Shown: positions 25,159-33,117 of the stretch, one piece after another
Layout of the letters: the number at the start of each line of letters is the position of its first letter
Position numbering within the stretch: the first letter of the stretch is position 1
NCBI RefSeq assembly: GCF_019459305.1
Contig: NZ_JAIBES010000140.1
Location: forward strand, 1 to 40,023
DNA length: 40,023 bases
DNA from: Sphingopyxis sp.
GTDB taxonomy: Bacteria; Pseudomonadota; Alphaproteobacteria; Sphingomonadales; Sphingomonadaceae
Direction of reading: 5' to 3'
Notes under the pieces: generated by a model
The model's input: only the letters and a program-made list of their open reading frames with translations
Database searches by the model: none
What the model was told of the DNA's origin: nothing
Program-made: the position numbers and the translations under genes

Positions 25159-26568
25159 ATGATCCTTCGTAATATCCTCACTGCTGTGTCGGCCCTGGCG
25201 CTCGCCGCCTGCGCGGTCGGTCCCAACTATGCCGAGCCCAAATCGGCGTCGGCGTCTGTCGCTACCGGGCCGTTCATCTCGGCGAACAGCCCCGCGGTGT
25301 CGCTCGCGCCGGTCGCGGGTGACTGGTGGCGGCTCTATGATGATCCCGTCCTCGACGGGCTCGTCGCCGATGCGCTTGCCAGCAACACCGATGTCCGGGT
25401 CGCGGTGGCGAATATCGCCCGCGCCCGCGCCTCGCTGCGCGGCGCGCGTGCCGACCGCTCGCCCCAAGGGCAGATCGGCGCCGGCACCAATTATGGCCGC
25501 AGCCCCGAAGGCCAGCGCCTCCCGAACGCTGATCGCGAGGACTGGGCAGTCGATGTCGGGCTGAATGTCTCGTATGAAGTCGATCTGTTCGGCCGCGTCA
25601 GCCGCTCGGTCGAGGCCGCGCGCGGCGATACCGCAGCGGCTGAAGCCAATGCCGATGCGGTGCGGGTGATCGTCGCCGCCGACACGACGCAGGCCTATGC
25701 CGACGCCGCGTCGGGCGCCGCCCGGCTCGACGTTGCACGGCGCATAGTCGACCTGCTCGACCAGCAGGTCAAACTGACGCAGCGCCGCAAGGAGGTCGGG
25801 ATGGCGACGGGGCTCGACCTCGCGCGCATCACGACGCTGCGCGACCAGCGGTCCGCCGATATTCCTTCCATCGAAGCTGAACGGCAGGCGGCCCTGTTCC
25901 GCCTCGCGACTCTGACCGGTCGCGCCCCCGCCGCGCTCCCTCCGATCGCGGCGGATCGTAACATCAGCCTCGAGATCACCGACCCGATCCCAGTCGGTGA
26001 TGGGGCGGCGCTCCTGAAGCGCCGTCCCGACATTCGCGCCGCCGAGCGCCGTCTCGCCGCTGACACCGCGCGCATCGGTGTTGCGACGGCAGACCTCTAT
26101 CCGCGGATCACGCTCGGCGGGTCGGCGGGTTCGACAGGATCGGGCTTCGGCGATGTGTTCGGCGGCGGTCCGATCCGCTGGCTGCTCGGGCCGTTGCTCA
26201 ACTGGGCCTTCCCGAACCAGGAACCCGCGCGGGTGCGGATCGCGGCGGCCGAGGCCGATACGCAGGCATCGCTGGCCGAATTCGACGGAACCGTGCTGCG
26301 TGCGCTCGAGGAAACCGAAACCGCGCTGTCGTCCTATGCGCGCGCGCTCGAACAGCGGCAGGCGCTGCGCGCGGCGCGCAATCAGGCCGAACGCGCGGCG
26401 CGGATCGTGCGGGCGAAGCGGCAGGAAGGCGCATCGGATTTGCTCGAATGGCTCGATGCCGAACGAACCTTTGCCGAGACCGAGGCGGTGCTCGCTGCGC
26501 AGGACGGGCAGATTTCGCGTAAACAGATCGCCTTGTTTCGCGCACTAGCGGGGGGTTGGTCGACCTAG
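25159..26568 (+). CDS. Outer-membrane efflux lipoprotein (NodT/OprM type)
   Basis: A 469-aa TolC-like trimeric channel subunit. The N-terminus MILRNILTAVSALALAAC ends in a lipobox, with Cys18 the predicted acylated residue followed by AVGPNY, the usual start of NodT-family lipoproteins. Two OEP repeats follow; WWRLYDDPVLDGLVADALAS and LLKRRPDIRAAERRLAADTA are family landmarks. I chose the ATG at 25159, 11 bases after the pump stop; a longer frame lacks a signal peptide and overlaps the pump gene. It completes the tripartite system, and a terminator follows at 26601. Confidence 0.94.
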   Translation: MILRNILTAVSALALAACAVGPNYAEPKSASASVATGPFISANSPAVSLAPVAGDWWRLYDDPVLDGLVADALASNTDVRVAVANIARARASLRGARADRSPQGQIGAGTNYGRSPEGQRLPNADREDWAVDVGLNVSYEVDLFGRVSRSVEAARGDTAAAEANADAVRVIVAADTTQAYADAASGAARLDVARRIVDLLDQQVKLTQRRKEVGMATGLDLARITTLRDQRSADIPSIEAERQAALFRLATLTGRAPAALPPIAADRNISLEITDPIPVGDGAALLKRRPDIRAAERRLAADTARIGVATADLYPRITLGGSAGSTGSGFGDVFGGGPIRWLLGPLLNWAFPNQEPARVRIAAAEADTQASLAEFDGTVLRALEETETALSSYARALEQRQALRAARNQAERAARIVRAKRQEGASDLLEWLDAERTFAETEAVLAAQDGQISRKQIALFRALAGGWST

Positions 26569-26600
26569 TACATAGGCAGGATTGCAGCCAATTCGTTCAT

Positions 26601-26622
26601 GCCCGCCAACGGGCCGTTTTTT
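26601..26622 (+). terminator. Rho-independent terminator of RND operon
   Basis: GCCCG (26601-26605) pairs with CGGGC (26610-26614) around a CCAA loop, followed by CG and six T residues (26617-26622). It lies 33 bases past the outer-membrane channel stop, in the right orientation to end the efflux transcript. The following 266 bases hold no supported gene. Confidence 0.75.
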
Positions 26623-26888
26623 ATCGGCGATACTTCCGACCGCGCCATATGGTCACATTTGGTCGTCGTGCCGGAACATCGTTACGCCAAGCGTATGAAC
26701 GTAACGCCGCGATCGACGATCTCCAACTGGAAGTCGAAGCATGGCGGGCTGGAGGTAGCCGGAAGGGTGGTAACAATCTCCGAGCCATGTGCGGATCCGC
26801 GTCCGGAAAGTAGGCTTGATGCGCGCCGATGCAGTCCCATCTCCTGTTCCCGGGCGAACCGCCGATGCTCCGGCAATGGGTTTCCTGC

Positions 26889-27827
26889 CTATTTCGTCTC
26901 GATGTGGCCTTCCGGTGAGGGATCGGCTGCGATCGCTGCGGCCGCGTCGAAAAACGCTGGATCGCCGGGATAGAGCACACTGCGCAGAAAGGCGGTTGAA
27001 AGACGCTGGATCGCAGCGACACGCTGTGGCCGTTCGTCCGTCGTCTCGCGCGCCTCATAGCCGGGGATGCCGCCGAGTGCATGCTCGCCGCCAAATGCCG
27101 TGAACAACGTCTTGGGCGAAGGGCTCAAATCATAGGCATCGCGCCACCATTCGGCGCCGCGGGTGGAGAGCCCGCCCATGTCGTGGTCGCCGACGACAAT
27201 CAGGGCCGGCGCCGTCATCGCCGAAAAATCGGGGTAGAGGAAGGGGAAGGTGCGCGCGGCCTGTTCGGTCAGGTCTTGGCCACTGCCCGGCGCTGCAAAC
27301 AGGACGCCAGCCTTGATGCGACCATCCTTCCGGTCGACCACCGACCCGTCGTCAGGATCGGGGTGGGTTGCGCCGAGGAAGGTGCCCGCAGTCTGGGCGC
27401 CCCATGAATGGCCTGCGACCGCGATGCGGGAGCGATCGAGGCGCCCCCGGATTATTGGCGCCGCACTCTCGAGATAATCGAGGCCGCCGAGAATAGCCGC
27501 AAGGTCTTCCTCGCGGTAGCGCCAGAATTGTGGTCGGCGAGGATCGTCCGGGGCCAGGCCGAGCATCCGCGAATCCAGATGTGTCGGCTGGATGACGACA
27601 AAGCCATGCGCCGCCCAATAGTCGGCGAGAGGTCCATAGGCGTGCAGCGACTGACCGTTGCCGTGCGAGAATATGATGACGGGTAGAGCGTCGCCGCAAA
27701 CCGGTGCGGACACCCGAACGCTCAGGTCGATGCCTCGCGCGGGGAAGGGAAAGGTGAGAGGAGCCATGGAGATAATGGCAGGCACACTGGCAACGGCTAC
27801 CGGGGCTTCTATGAGCCGAGTGGTCAT
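26889..27827 (-). CDS. Alpha/beta hydrolase, chlorophyllase/PAF-AH-like
   Basis: A 312-aa cytoplasmic alpha/beta hydrolase. The oxyanion region is FSHGNGQ (53-59), the nucleophile elbow is G139-H-S141-W-G, the likely acid is D214 or D216 (VVGDHDMGG), and the catalytic histidine is H249 (GGEHALGG). The triad is complete. The overall form resembles dienelactone hydrolase/PAF acetylhydrolase-like proteins. I chose the ATG at 27827, with AAGGA upstream, instead of a TTG five codons earlier. It is divergent from a TetR gene across a perfect 15-bp inverted repeat and is probably repressed by it. The ester substrate is not known. Confidence 0.88.
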   Translation of the reverse strand: MTTRLIEAPVAVASVPAIISMAPLTFPFPARGIDLSVRVSAPVCGDALPVIIFSHGNGQSLHAYGPLADYWAAHGFVVIQPTHLDSRMLGLAPDDPRRPQFWRYREEDLAAILGGLDYLESAAPIIRGRLDRSRIAVAGHSWGAQTAGTFLGATHPDPDDGSVVDRKDGRIKAGVLFAAPGSGQDLTEQAARTFPFLYPDFSAMTAPALIVVGDHDMGGLSTRGAEWWRDAYDLSPSPKTLFTAFGGEHALGGIPGYEARETTDERPQRVAAIQRLSTAFLRSVLYPGDPAFFDAAAAIAADPSPEGHIETK

Positions 27828-27852
27828 ACTATCATCCTTCAACCTAGCAAGT

Positions 27853-27894
27853 GGATCGATGATCCGTTATGATGGATATACGGATCATCGATCC
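27853..27894. promoter_or_regulatory. Perfect 15-bp inverted repeat, TetR operator
   Basis: GGATCGATGATCCGT (27853-27867) and ACGGATCATCGATCC (27880-27894) are exact inverted copies separated by 12 bases. Each arm itself contains the palindrome GATC twice, so two overlapping dyads exist. It lies between the divergent hydrolase and tetR genes and is an excellent candidate operator for the TetR protein controlling both. An upstream ATG for tetR at 27869 would fall inside it, which argues for the ATG at 27917. Confidence 0.8.
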
Positions 27895-27916
27895 GTTTAT
27901 CAAGGAGGGCGCGAAA

Positions 27917-28552
27917 ATGGTGGCGGCCACATCCCGGAACGGCGCTGCGGGCGGGCGATCGGAAGCCGACGCGGCCGTGGCGCCCGGACCGCGCCTGCGC
28001 GCCGATGCGCGCCGGAACGAGGGGGCAATTCTCGAGGCAGCAAAGATCGTGTTCGCCCGCTCGGGCGTCGATGCGCCAATCCGGGAGATTGCGGCCGAGG
28101 CGGGGGTGGGGCTGGCAACGCTTTACCGTCGTTTTGCAACCCGCGCCGATCTTGTGGCAGCGGTGTTCCGACGCGAGGTCGATGCCTGTGCCGCCGCGGC
28201 CGCGCCGCTTGCCTCCGAACGCGAGCCCGCCGACGCACTGGCGGCTTGGCTGATGCACTACACGCGCTTTCTGGCCACAAAGCGGGGGCTGGCCGCGGCG
28301 CTGCATTCCGGCGATCCGGCATTCGCCAGCTTGCCTGTCTATTTCCGAAGCCGGTTTGAACCCGCCTTGTCGATGCTCATGACGGCCGCCGCCGAGGCGG
28401 GTGAAGTCCGCGGCGATGTCGCGCCCTATGATCTGCTGCGCGCGATCGGAAATCTCGCGGTGGCGCCGGAGAAGGGTGGGGCCGCGCACACCGAGAAAAT
28501 GGTGATGCTGCTGATCGATGGCCTGCGCTATGGCCGCGCGAGGGCGAAATAG
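27917..28552 (+). CDS. TetR family transcriptional regulator
   Basis: A 211-aa TetR regulator. The HTH spans about residues 30-78, with ILEAAKIVFARSGVDAPIRE and IAAEAGVGLATLYRRFATRA, and is followed by a helical sensor domain containing ALHSGDPAFASLPVYFRSRF, typical of the SbtR-like TetR_C subfamily. I chose the ATG at 27917 because AAGGAGGGC ends 7 bases before it; the earlier ATG at 27869 lies within the operator repeat. It likely represses itself and the divergent hydrolase gene. The ligand is unknown. Confidence 0.92.
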   Translation: MVAATSRNGAAGGRSEADAAVAPGPRLRADARRNEGAILEAAKIVFARSGVDAPIREIAAEAGVGLATLYRRFATRADLVAAVFRREVDACAAAAAPLASEREPADALAAWLMHYTRFLATKRGLAAALHSGDPAFASLPVYFRSRFEPALSMLMTAAAEAGEVRGDVAPYDLLRAIGNLAVAPEKGGAAHTEKMVMLLIDGLRYGRARAK

Positions 28553-28747
28553 AGCCGGCTGAGGTTACGAAGGCGGAGAGGCACATGCCGAATTCAGTGC
28601 TGGCGGCCGTGCGCTGCCGGGTTTCCGCTTCAGGGTTTAGCGAACCCGCGATAGCGGTCGTCTAGCCGTAGAGAGAATGGCCCGAAGTGGACATAATTAT
28701 CGGTCCGTCCTCGGAAAACGCCACGCCGCCAAGCAGATATTTGGCGG

Positions 28748-29527
28748 TTAGGCGACGAGCGCAAGCATCGGCATCTCGTCCCGTCGAAGGGTAAGCACCT
28801 CGAACCCGTCTCGCGTGACAGCCACCGTATGCTCAAATTGGGCCGACAGCTTCCTGTCATTGGTTACGACCGTCCAACCATCGGCTTGGGTCGATACACC
28901 CCGGGTGCCTTGGTTGATCATCGGTTCGATCGTGAAGACCATGCCCTCGCGCAGCTTCATGCCGGTTCCTCGCCGCCCATAGTTGAGAACCTGGGGATCC
29001 TCATGCATTTCGCGGCCGATGCCGTGCCCGCAATAGTCGCGGACAACCGAGTAGCCGTTCTTCTTCGCATGGCGCTCGATCGCGAAGCCGATGTCCCCCA
29101 AATGCGCGCCGGGCCGTACCTGCCCGATTCCCTTCCACATGGCCTCCTGCGCGATCTTTACGAGCCGCTTCGTCGCGGGCGGCACATTTCCGACAAGATA
29201 GGTCTTGCTTGAATCGGCGATGAAGCCGTTCTTTTCGAGCGTGATATCGAGGTTGATGATGTCGCCGTCGCGAATGATCTCGCCCGGATCGGGGACGCCG
29301 TGGCACACCACATGGTTCATCGAGCAGTTCAGCACAAATTTGAAGCCATATTGCCCTTTGCTTGCCGGACGCGCTGCGAGGTCAAACGTGATAAAGCGCT
29401 CGACGAGATCATTGACTTCCAACGTGGACATGCCGGCCAGATCTTGGCCGTCGAGCATCTCGAAAACACACGCCAGCAGCTTTCCCGATATGCGCATGAG
29501 CGCCACCTCGTCAGCAGTTTTTACCAT
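28748..29527 (-). CDS. map: Type I methionine aminopeptidase paralogue
   Basis: A 259-aa methionyl aminopeptidase removing N-terminal Met from proteins. The five metal ligands are present: D94 and D105 (NLDITLEKNGFIADSS), H168 (CGHGIGREMHEDP), E201 (FTIEPMINQG) and E232 (QFEHTVAVT), plus the substrate His76 (VCHGVP). The enzyme should be active. The start at ATG 29527 lies one base after the stop of the ParD-like gene, so the two are translationally coupled. That pairing is unlike the housekeeping map context and suggests an accessory second copy. Whether a housekeeping map exists elsewhere cannot be seen here, and the role of the pair is unknown. Confidence 0.93.
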   Translation of the reverse strand: MVKTADEVALMRISGKLLACVFEMLDGQDLAGMSTLEVNDLVERFITFDLAARPASKGQYGFKFVLNCSMNHVVCHGVPDPGEIIRDGDIINLDITLEKNGFIADSSKTYLVGNVPPATKRLVKIAQEAMWKGIGQVRPGAHLGDIGFAIERHAKKNGYSVVRDYCGHGIGREMHEDPQVLNYGRRGTGMKLREGMVFTIEPMINQGTRGVSTQADGWTVVTNDRKLSAQFEHTVAVTRDGFEVLTLRRDEMPMLALVA

Positions 29528-29528
29528 A

Positions 29529-29735
29529 TCAGGCGGCCAACCGCTGTTCGACGCACACATCGGCGGCCGCAAACTGCATCGACACGATGTCGTTGAAGGA
29601 CATGGTGGGATTGGTCTCGGCGAGCATGCCGATCTTCATCCAAAACTCGGCCTGCGCGTTAATGGACCGGCACATAACGGTACTCGCACGCCGTGCTTCC
29701 TCATGCAGTTCGTCGTCGATCTTCACGATGCCCAT
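29529..29735 (-). CDS. ParD-like antitoxin family protein
   Basis: A 68-aa protein of the ParD-like family (PF11903 type). The N-terminal strand MGIVKIDDELHEEARRAS looks like a ribbon-helix-helix start, followed by CRSINAQAEFWMKIGMLAET and the conserved NPTMSFNDIV. RHH proteins normally bind operator DNA and neutralise a toxin. Here the partner immediately downstream is a methionine aminopeptidase rather than a ParE toxin. Upstream, a short AT-rich dyad (TATGTATGGATCATATAC, about 29769-29786) could be its own operator. The family name is secure; antitoxin function in this context is not shown. Confidence 0.8.
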   Translation of the reverse strand: MGIVKIDDELHEEARRASTVMCRSINAQAEFWMKIGMLAETNPTMSFNDIVSMQFAAADVCVEQRLAA

Positions 29736-30106
29736 GACTGTCCTTCAATCCAATTCAGCATACGATCTATGTATGGATCATATACGCGAAGGTCAATCCG
29801 GCGTAATGACGAATCTCGTTAAGCCCGAACGCTTGGATCGGCGGAAAGCCGACCCGGCGGTTATCACCCGGGATCGGTCTTTGAGCGGCGGTCACGCACT
29901 CTTGAAAGCTGCCGCTGGCGTAGCGAAAACCAGGGCAAATCGGCGGCCCTTTCACATCACAAGAGGCGACCGATCGCTATGCCCAAAGACTGATCACTGC
30001 TCGCGCGGCTTATCATTGGCAGCGTCACGACCAAGCATTTGGCCGCTCGCTTTCAGATTTGAAGCCTTTTGGCGGGTTGGCAGAAAGACAAACCAGCCGA
30101 CCTGCC
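29736..30106. other. Gene-free gap before M19 dipeptidase gene
   Basis: The 370 bases between the ParD-like start and the stop of the leftward M19 gene carry no gene I can support. The end near the ParD-like start holds an AT-rich region with a GATCATATAC dyad, a plausible promoter/operator. The rest shows no recognised motif and no good terminator hairpin for the M19 gene. Confidence 0.4.
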
Positions 30107-31237
30107 TCAACCGATGACGTCTCTAATCACCCGCATCCAGTTGCCGCCGATAATCTTTACGATATCAGTGTCCTTATACCCGCGCTTCATCAGCCCCGCT
30201 GTTGCATATTTCCATTTGTGGGCGTCGTTCATTCCCTCGGTACCAAAGGGATAGCGGAAGCGATAGCTCTCCTTAAAATGTGGCTCGCCATACGCCTTGA
30301 GGAACTCTTCCTTGAGCTTGGGGTCGGTCGGCCAGCCGCGGATCAGCGTATCGGTGCCGAAGCCGACATGATCCACGCCGACGAGCCTAACGACGTGGTC
30401 AACGTGATTGAGCCAGTCTTCCATCGTCACGGGGAAATCGCGCTTCACCATCGTGTTGACCGTTGTTAGGCCCATCACACCGCCCCTCTTGGCCAGCGCC
30501 CGGATAATCTCATCGGACTTGTTGCGTGGATGCTCATTCAATGCGGCGCAGTTTGCGTGAGAGATGATTGGCGTGCGCTTGGAAAAGGTAATCGCGTCCA
30601 TCGTGGTCTGAGATCCCGAGTGCGAGGAATCGACCAGGATGCCGACTTCGTTCATCCGGTGAACAGCGGCGATGCCGAAGTCGCTGAGACCGGCGTTGGT
30701 CCGTTCGGTTGCGCCGTCGCCGAGCAGGTTGCGCTCGTTATATGTCACCTGCATCGCGCGGATGCCGAGGCTGTGGAACATGTCGATATTGTCCAGCTCG
30801 CCTTCGATGGGGCAATTCTGGAAATTGAGCATGACTGCTGTTTTTCCTTCTTGCTTTGCCCGCACTATGTCCGCCGCAGACCTCGCCGGCGCAAGCAGCG
30901 TGCTGTTCTCATTGATGAATTTGTTACACTTAATGCAGTCCTCGACTGCACTGTCGAGGCTGAAGCCATTGCTCATATAGGTACCGCGCGGGTTTTCCGG
31001 TCGGCGTACACCCAGGGTGGTGCTCATGACTGTCAAGCCAGCCTGCTTGATCTGCTCAAGGCCGCTGGCATCCCTATACTCGTCGCACAGCATGTCGATA
31101 ACGAGCGATTCTTTATATAGCGCTTCAGCGTTCTTGAGGAGCGCGGGAACGTCATTCGCTTTTCCCAACGCGGGTAGCGCCCAAGCCAAGAGTGCAGTCG
31201 CGCTGCCGCCCCCAATGATCTCTCGTCTGTTGAGCAT
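30107..31237 (-). CDS. Tat-exported M19 dipeptidase-like protein, altered site
   Basis: A 376-aa renal-dipeptidase (M19) homologue. The N-terminus MLNRREIIGGGSATALLAWA has a twin arginine and hydrophobic stretch, implying Tat export. Of the M19 binuclear zinc ligands, H206 (DSSHSG), H227 (ISHANC) and D296 (GFGTD) are kept, as is the substrate Arg R238 (EHPRN). The first HxD motif reads DMLCDEY (Leu50 for His), and the bridging Glu is Q140 (LNFQNC). It may bind a single metal or none, so ordinary dipeptidase activity is doubtful. It is paired in type with the paralogue at 34690, which shares these losses. The substrate is unknown; a specialised amidohydrolase-like role is inferred. Confidence 0.85.
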   Translation of the reverse strand: MLNRREIIGGGSATALLAWALPALGKANDVPALLKNAEALYKESLVIDMLCDEYRDASGLEQIKQAGLTVMSTTLGVRRPENPRGTYMSNGFSLDSAVEDCIKCNKFINENSTLLAPARSAADIVRAKQEGKTAVMLNFQNCPIEGELDNIDMFHSLGIRAMQVTYNERNLLGDGATERTNAGLSDFGIAAVHRMNEVGILVDSSHSGSQTTMDAITFSKRTPIISHANCAALNEHPRNKSDEIIRALAKRGGVMGLTTVNTMVKRDFPVTMEDWLNHVDHVVRLVGVDHVGFGTDTLIRGWPTDPKLKEEFLKAYGEPHFKESYRFRYPFGTEGMNDAHKWKYATAGLMKRGYKDTDIVKIIGGNWMRVIRDVIG

Positions 31238-31290
31238 TACTCTTGTCCTTTCCTTCTAGAAACCAGGCCCAGCGCCCCGCAGATCGCGCG

Positions 31291-31611
31291 TCAGCGTCTG
31301 CTTGGGGTCACCGACAGGATGTTGTCGTTCGTGTTGCGGTTGACGAATGTCGGATACGGATCGACCCCGGCATAAAACGGCTTGCGCTTCGTGATGATGC
31401 GGACGTCCTGTTCGCCCCGATCGATGGCCACGCGCTGCATCGAGAGTATTCGCGCACGAGCAAAGCAGGCATCACCAAGATTAGCGGAGAACACTTCGAC
31501 ATCCAGTTGCTCGTTTAACGTTGCCAAGCGTTCGTTGTCCTTGTCGTCGGCATAGGAATCGCACACTGCCTCTCTGCTGAGGACTTGTGTCGGAAAAATG
31601 GATATCGGCGC
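31291..31611 (-). pseudogene. C-terminal remnant of M1 peptidase/ABC permease protein
   Basis: The reverse strand ends with a stretch containing DRGEQDVRIITKRKPFYAGV, then DPYPTFVNRNTNDNILSV. This matches the extreme C-terminus of large proteins that fuse an ABC-2-type permease to an M1 aminopeptidase, where GIDPY...IDR..DDNV is diagnostic. The frame is open to about 31611, giving about 105 residues, against more than 1100 in an intact protein. It is therefore a 3' relic lying upstream of the M19 gene in the same orientation. It supports an older, larger peptide-processing cluster here. Confidence 0.6.
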
Positions 31612-31915
31612 AAATCACTAAGATTGGGGCTCGACGCCAGATAATCTAACGCTGGGTTCTTAGCTGCTTAATGAGCCGATAACCGCGCACTGCCGATCGC
31701 CCGACAGGTGGAAACGGCGTGTATGCGAGACAATTGGCTGTCGATCCGCATCTTAAGGGCCTATGACGATATCGTCGGCCACTGCTGCTACGCTTGGAAT
31801 AAGCTCGCCGAACAGCCTTGGCGCATCATGTCTCTTGGGCTACGCCAATGGGCGCGTGGGTTCTGATCAATGCGCCCTGCTATTACCCACCAATTCGCCA
31901 ATCGCAGTTGTGCTG
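31612..31915. other. Gene-free stretch between M1 relic and M14 gene
   Basis: No supported gene, hairpin terminator or repeat is seen. It may contain further decayed M1/ABC sequence, but no family motif is recognisable in either strand. Confidence 0.35.
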
Positions 31916-32836
31916 TCACCCCGGCTCAAGTGCGAAATCCAGTGCGGCGCGAATGGCAGTCACTTGTGCCAGGATGCATTCTTCTGACGTGGTACGAGAG
32001 CTGTCGGGATAGACTTCGGTGGTGGTCGTGTATCGCGCGCCAGTGACAGAGGTGCATAGCGCGAGCGTTCGCAGGGGATATTCGATGACGCCATGGGCTA
32101 CCACAGTCGATCCGATAATCTCGCCCTTCGCGTCTGCTGCGGCGATATGGGTCACCCCTTCGACCGCAGCGATGATGGCTGACTGCAGCTTGGGCTGCGG
32201 ATTTTCGCTGTCATCGACGACATAGAACCCATCCGGAATGATTTCGAGCTCATAGTCTTTGCCGTCGCGCGCTGCTCGGGCGGGACCGAATTCTTCCGCA
32301 TCGCTGTCTGTTGTCTCATGGAGATCGACGTGGATAAGGAATGACCCTGGCACGGCCCGGACGAGTTCAATCAGCGCAGTGGCTTCCCTCGCTGGTCCAT
32401 CTGGACGAAAGTTCCGGTTCGGATCGATGGCGTCGTAGTTCCAGCGATTGATGCGCTCATACCCCCAGGGGCTGACGCAAGGTACCACGAGCAAATTGAG
32501 CTTGCCAGCGTAGTCCGGCGCGTATTTCTCCAGGAAGGAGAGGGCGCCCAGGACACCGCTGGTTTCATACCCATGCACGCCGCCCGTAACCAGCGCGGTG
32601 GGCAGCGCGGCATCGAAATGTCGATCGCGCAGGGCGAACAAGGTGTAGCGCTCTCCTGCATAATCCAGTTCGCCATAAGCGACCTTCTCATAGCGATCGG
32701 TTAGCGCGTCGATACGCGGCACGACGTCCCGGTCATAGCGGCGCTCGCGCGACTGTCGGGCTCTCCACTGTTCGACCTCGCGCTCGCTCCAACGCTGGCC
32801 GGGTGTGCCGACGGGATAAAAATATGAACCATTCAT
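31916..32836 (-). CDS. M14-family zinc carboxypeptidase-like protein
   Basis: A 306-aa cytoplasmic M14 metallocarboxypeptidase or deacylase. The zinc site is intact: H88-xx-E91 (GGVHGYETSG) and H173 (HVDLHETTDS). R141 in DPNRNF fits the substrate-carboxylate Arg, and E274 in TTTEVYPDSS is at the position of the general base. The fold resembles the succinylglutamate desuccinylase/M14 'DUF2817-like' members more than pancreatic carboxypeptidases. I chose the ATG at 32836 (MNGSYFYPVGTPGQ), since the longer frame adds a charged, non-conserved lead. No signal peptide is seen, unlike the Tat-exported neighbours. It is divergent from the M20-like gene across 280 bases. Confidence 0.87.
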   Translation of the reverse strand: MNGSYFYPVGTPGQRWSEREVEQWRARQSRERRYDRDVVPRIDALTDRYEKVAYGELDYAGERYTLFALRDRHFDAALPTALVTGGVHGYETSGVLGALSFLEKYAPDYAGKLNLLVVPCVSPWGYERINRWNYDAIDPNRNFRPDGPAREATALIELVRAVPGSFLIHVDLHETTDSDAEEFGPARAARDGKDYELEIIPDGFYVVDDSENPQPKLQSAIIAAVEGVTHIAAADAKGEIIGSTVVAHGVIEYPLRTLALCTSVTGARYTTTTEVYPDSSRTTSEECILAQVTAIRAALDFALEPG

Positions 32837-33117
32837 TGCAATCTCATCATCATTTTGGTGCCGGAAGATACTTCTGTCTGGGCGTACGGCCAGAGGGACG
32901 CTGACCATCAAAGCATTACCCGGCGAAAATCTTTTTCCGTGTATAGGGAGATGCGATTGTCGATCATGTCAAGTACCGGGACAAGTAACCAAAAGATTCC
33001 ACGCGAATTTTCTTGCGGCTGAATAGATTGCCTCAGCCTTAGCATCAGCAATTGTCGCATTGCCTTCGATGTCCAACTGACCGAGGCCTGCCCCGCAGAC
33101 ACAAACATGGGGCGAAG

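Noticed and set aside
28748..29735. Classical ParDE toxin-antitoxin system
   Set aside because: The downstream gene is a clear methionine aminopeptidase with all metal ligands, and no ParE/RelE-like small toxin is present on either side.
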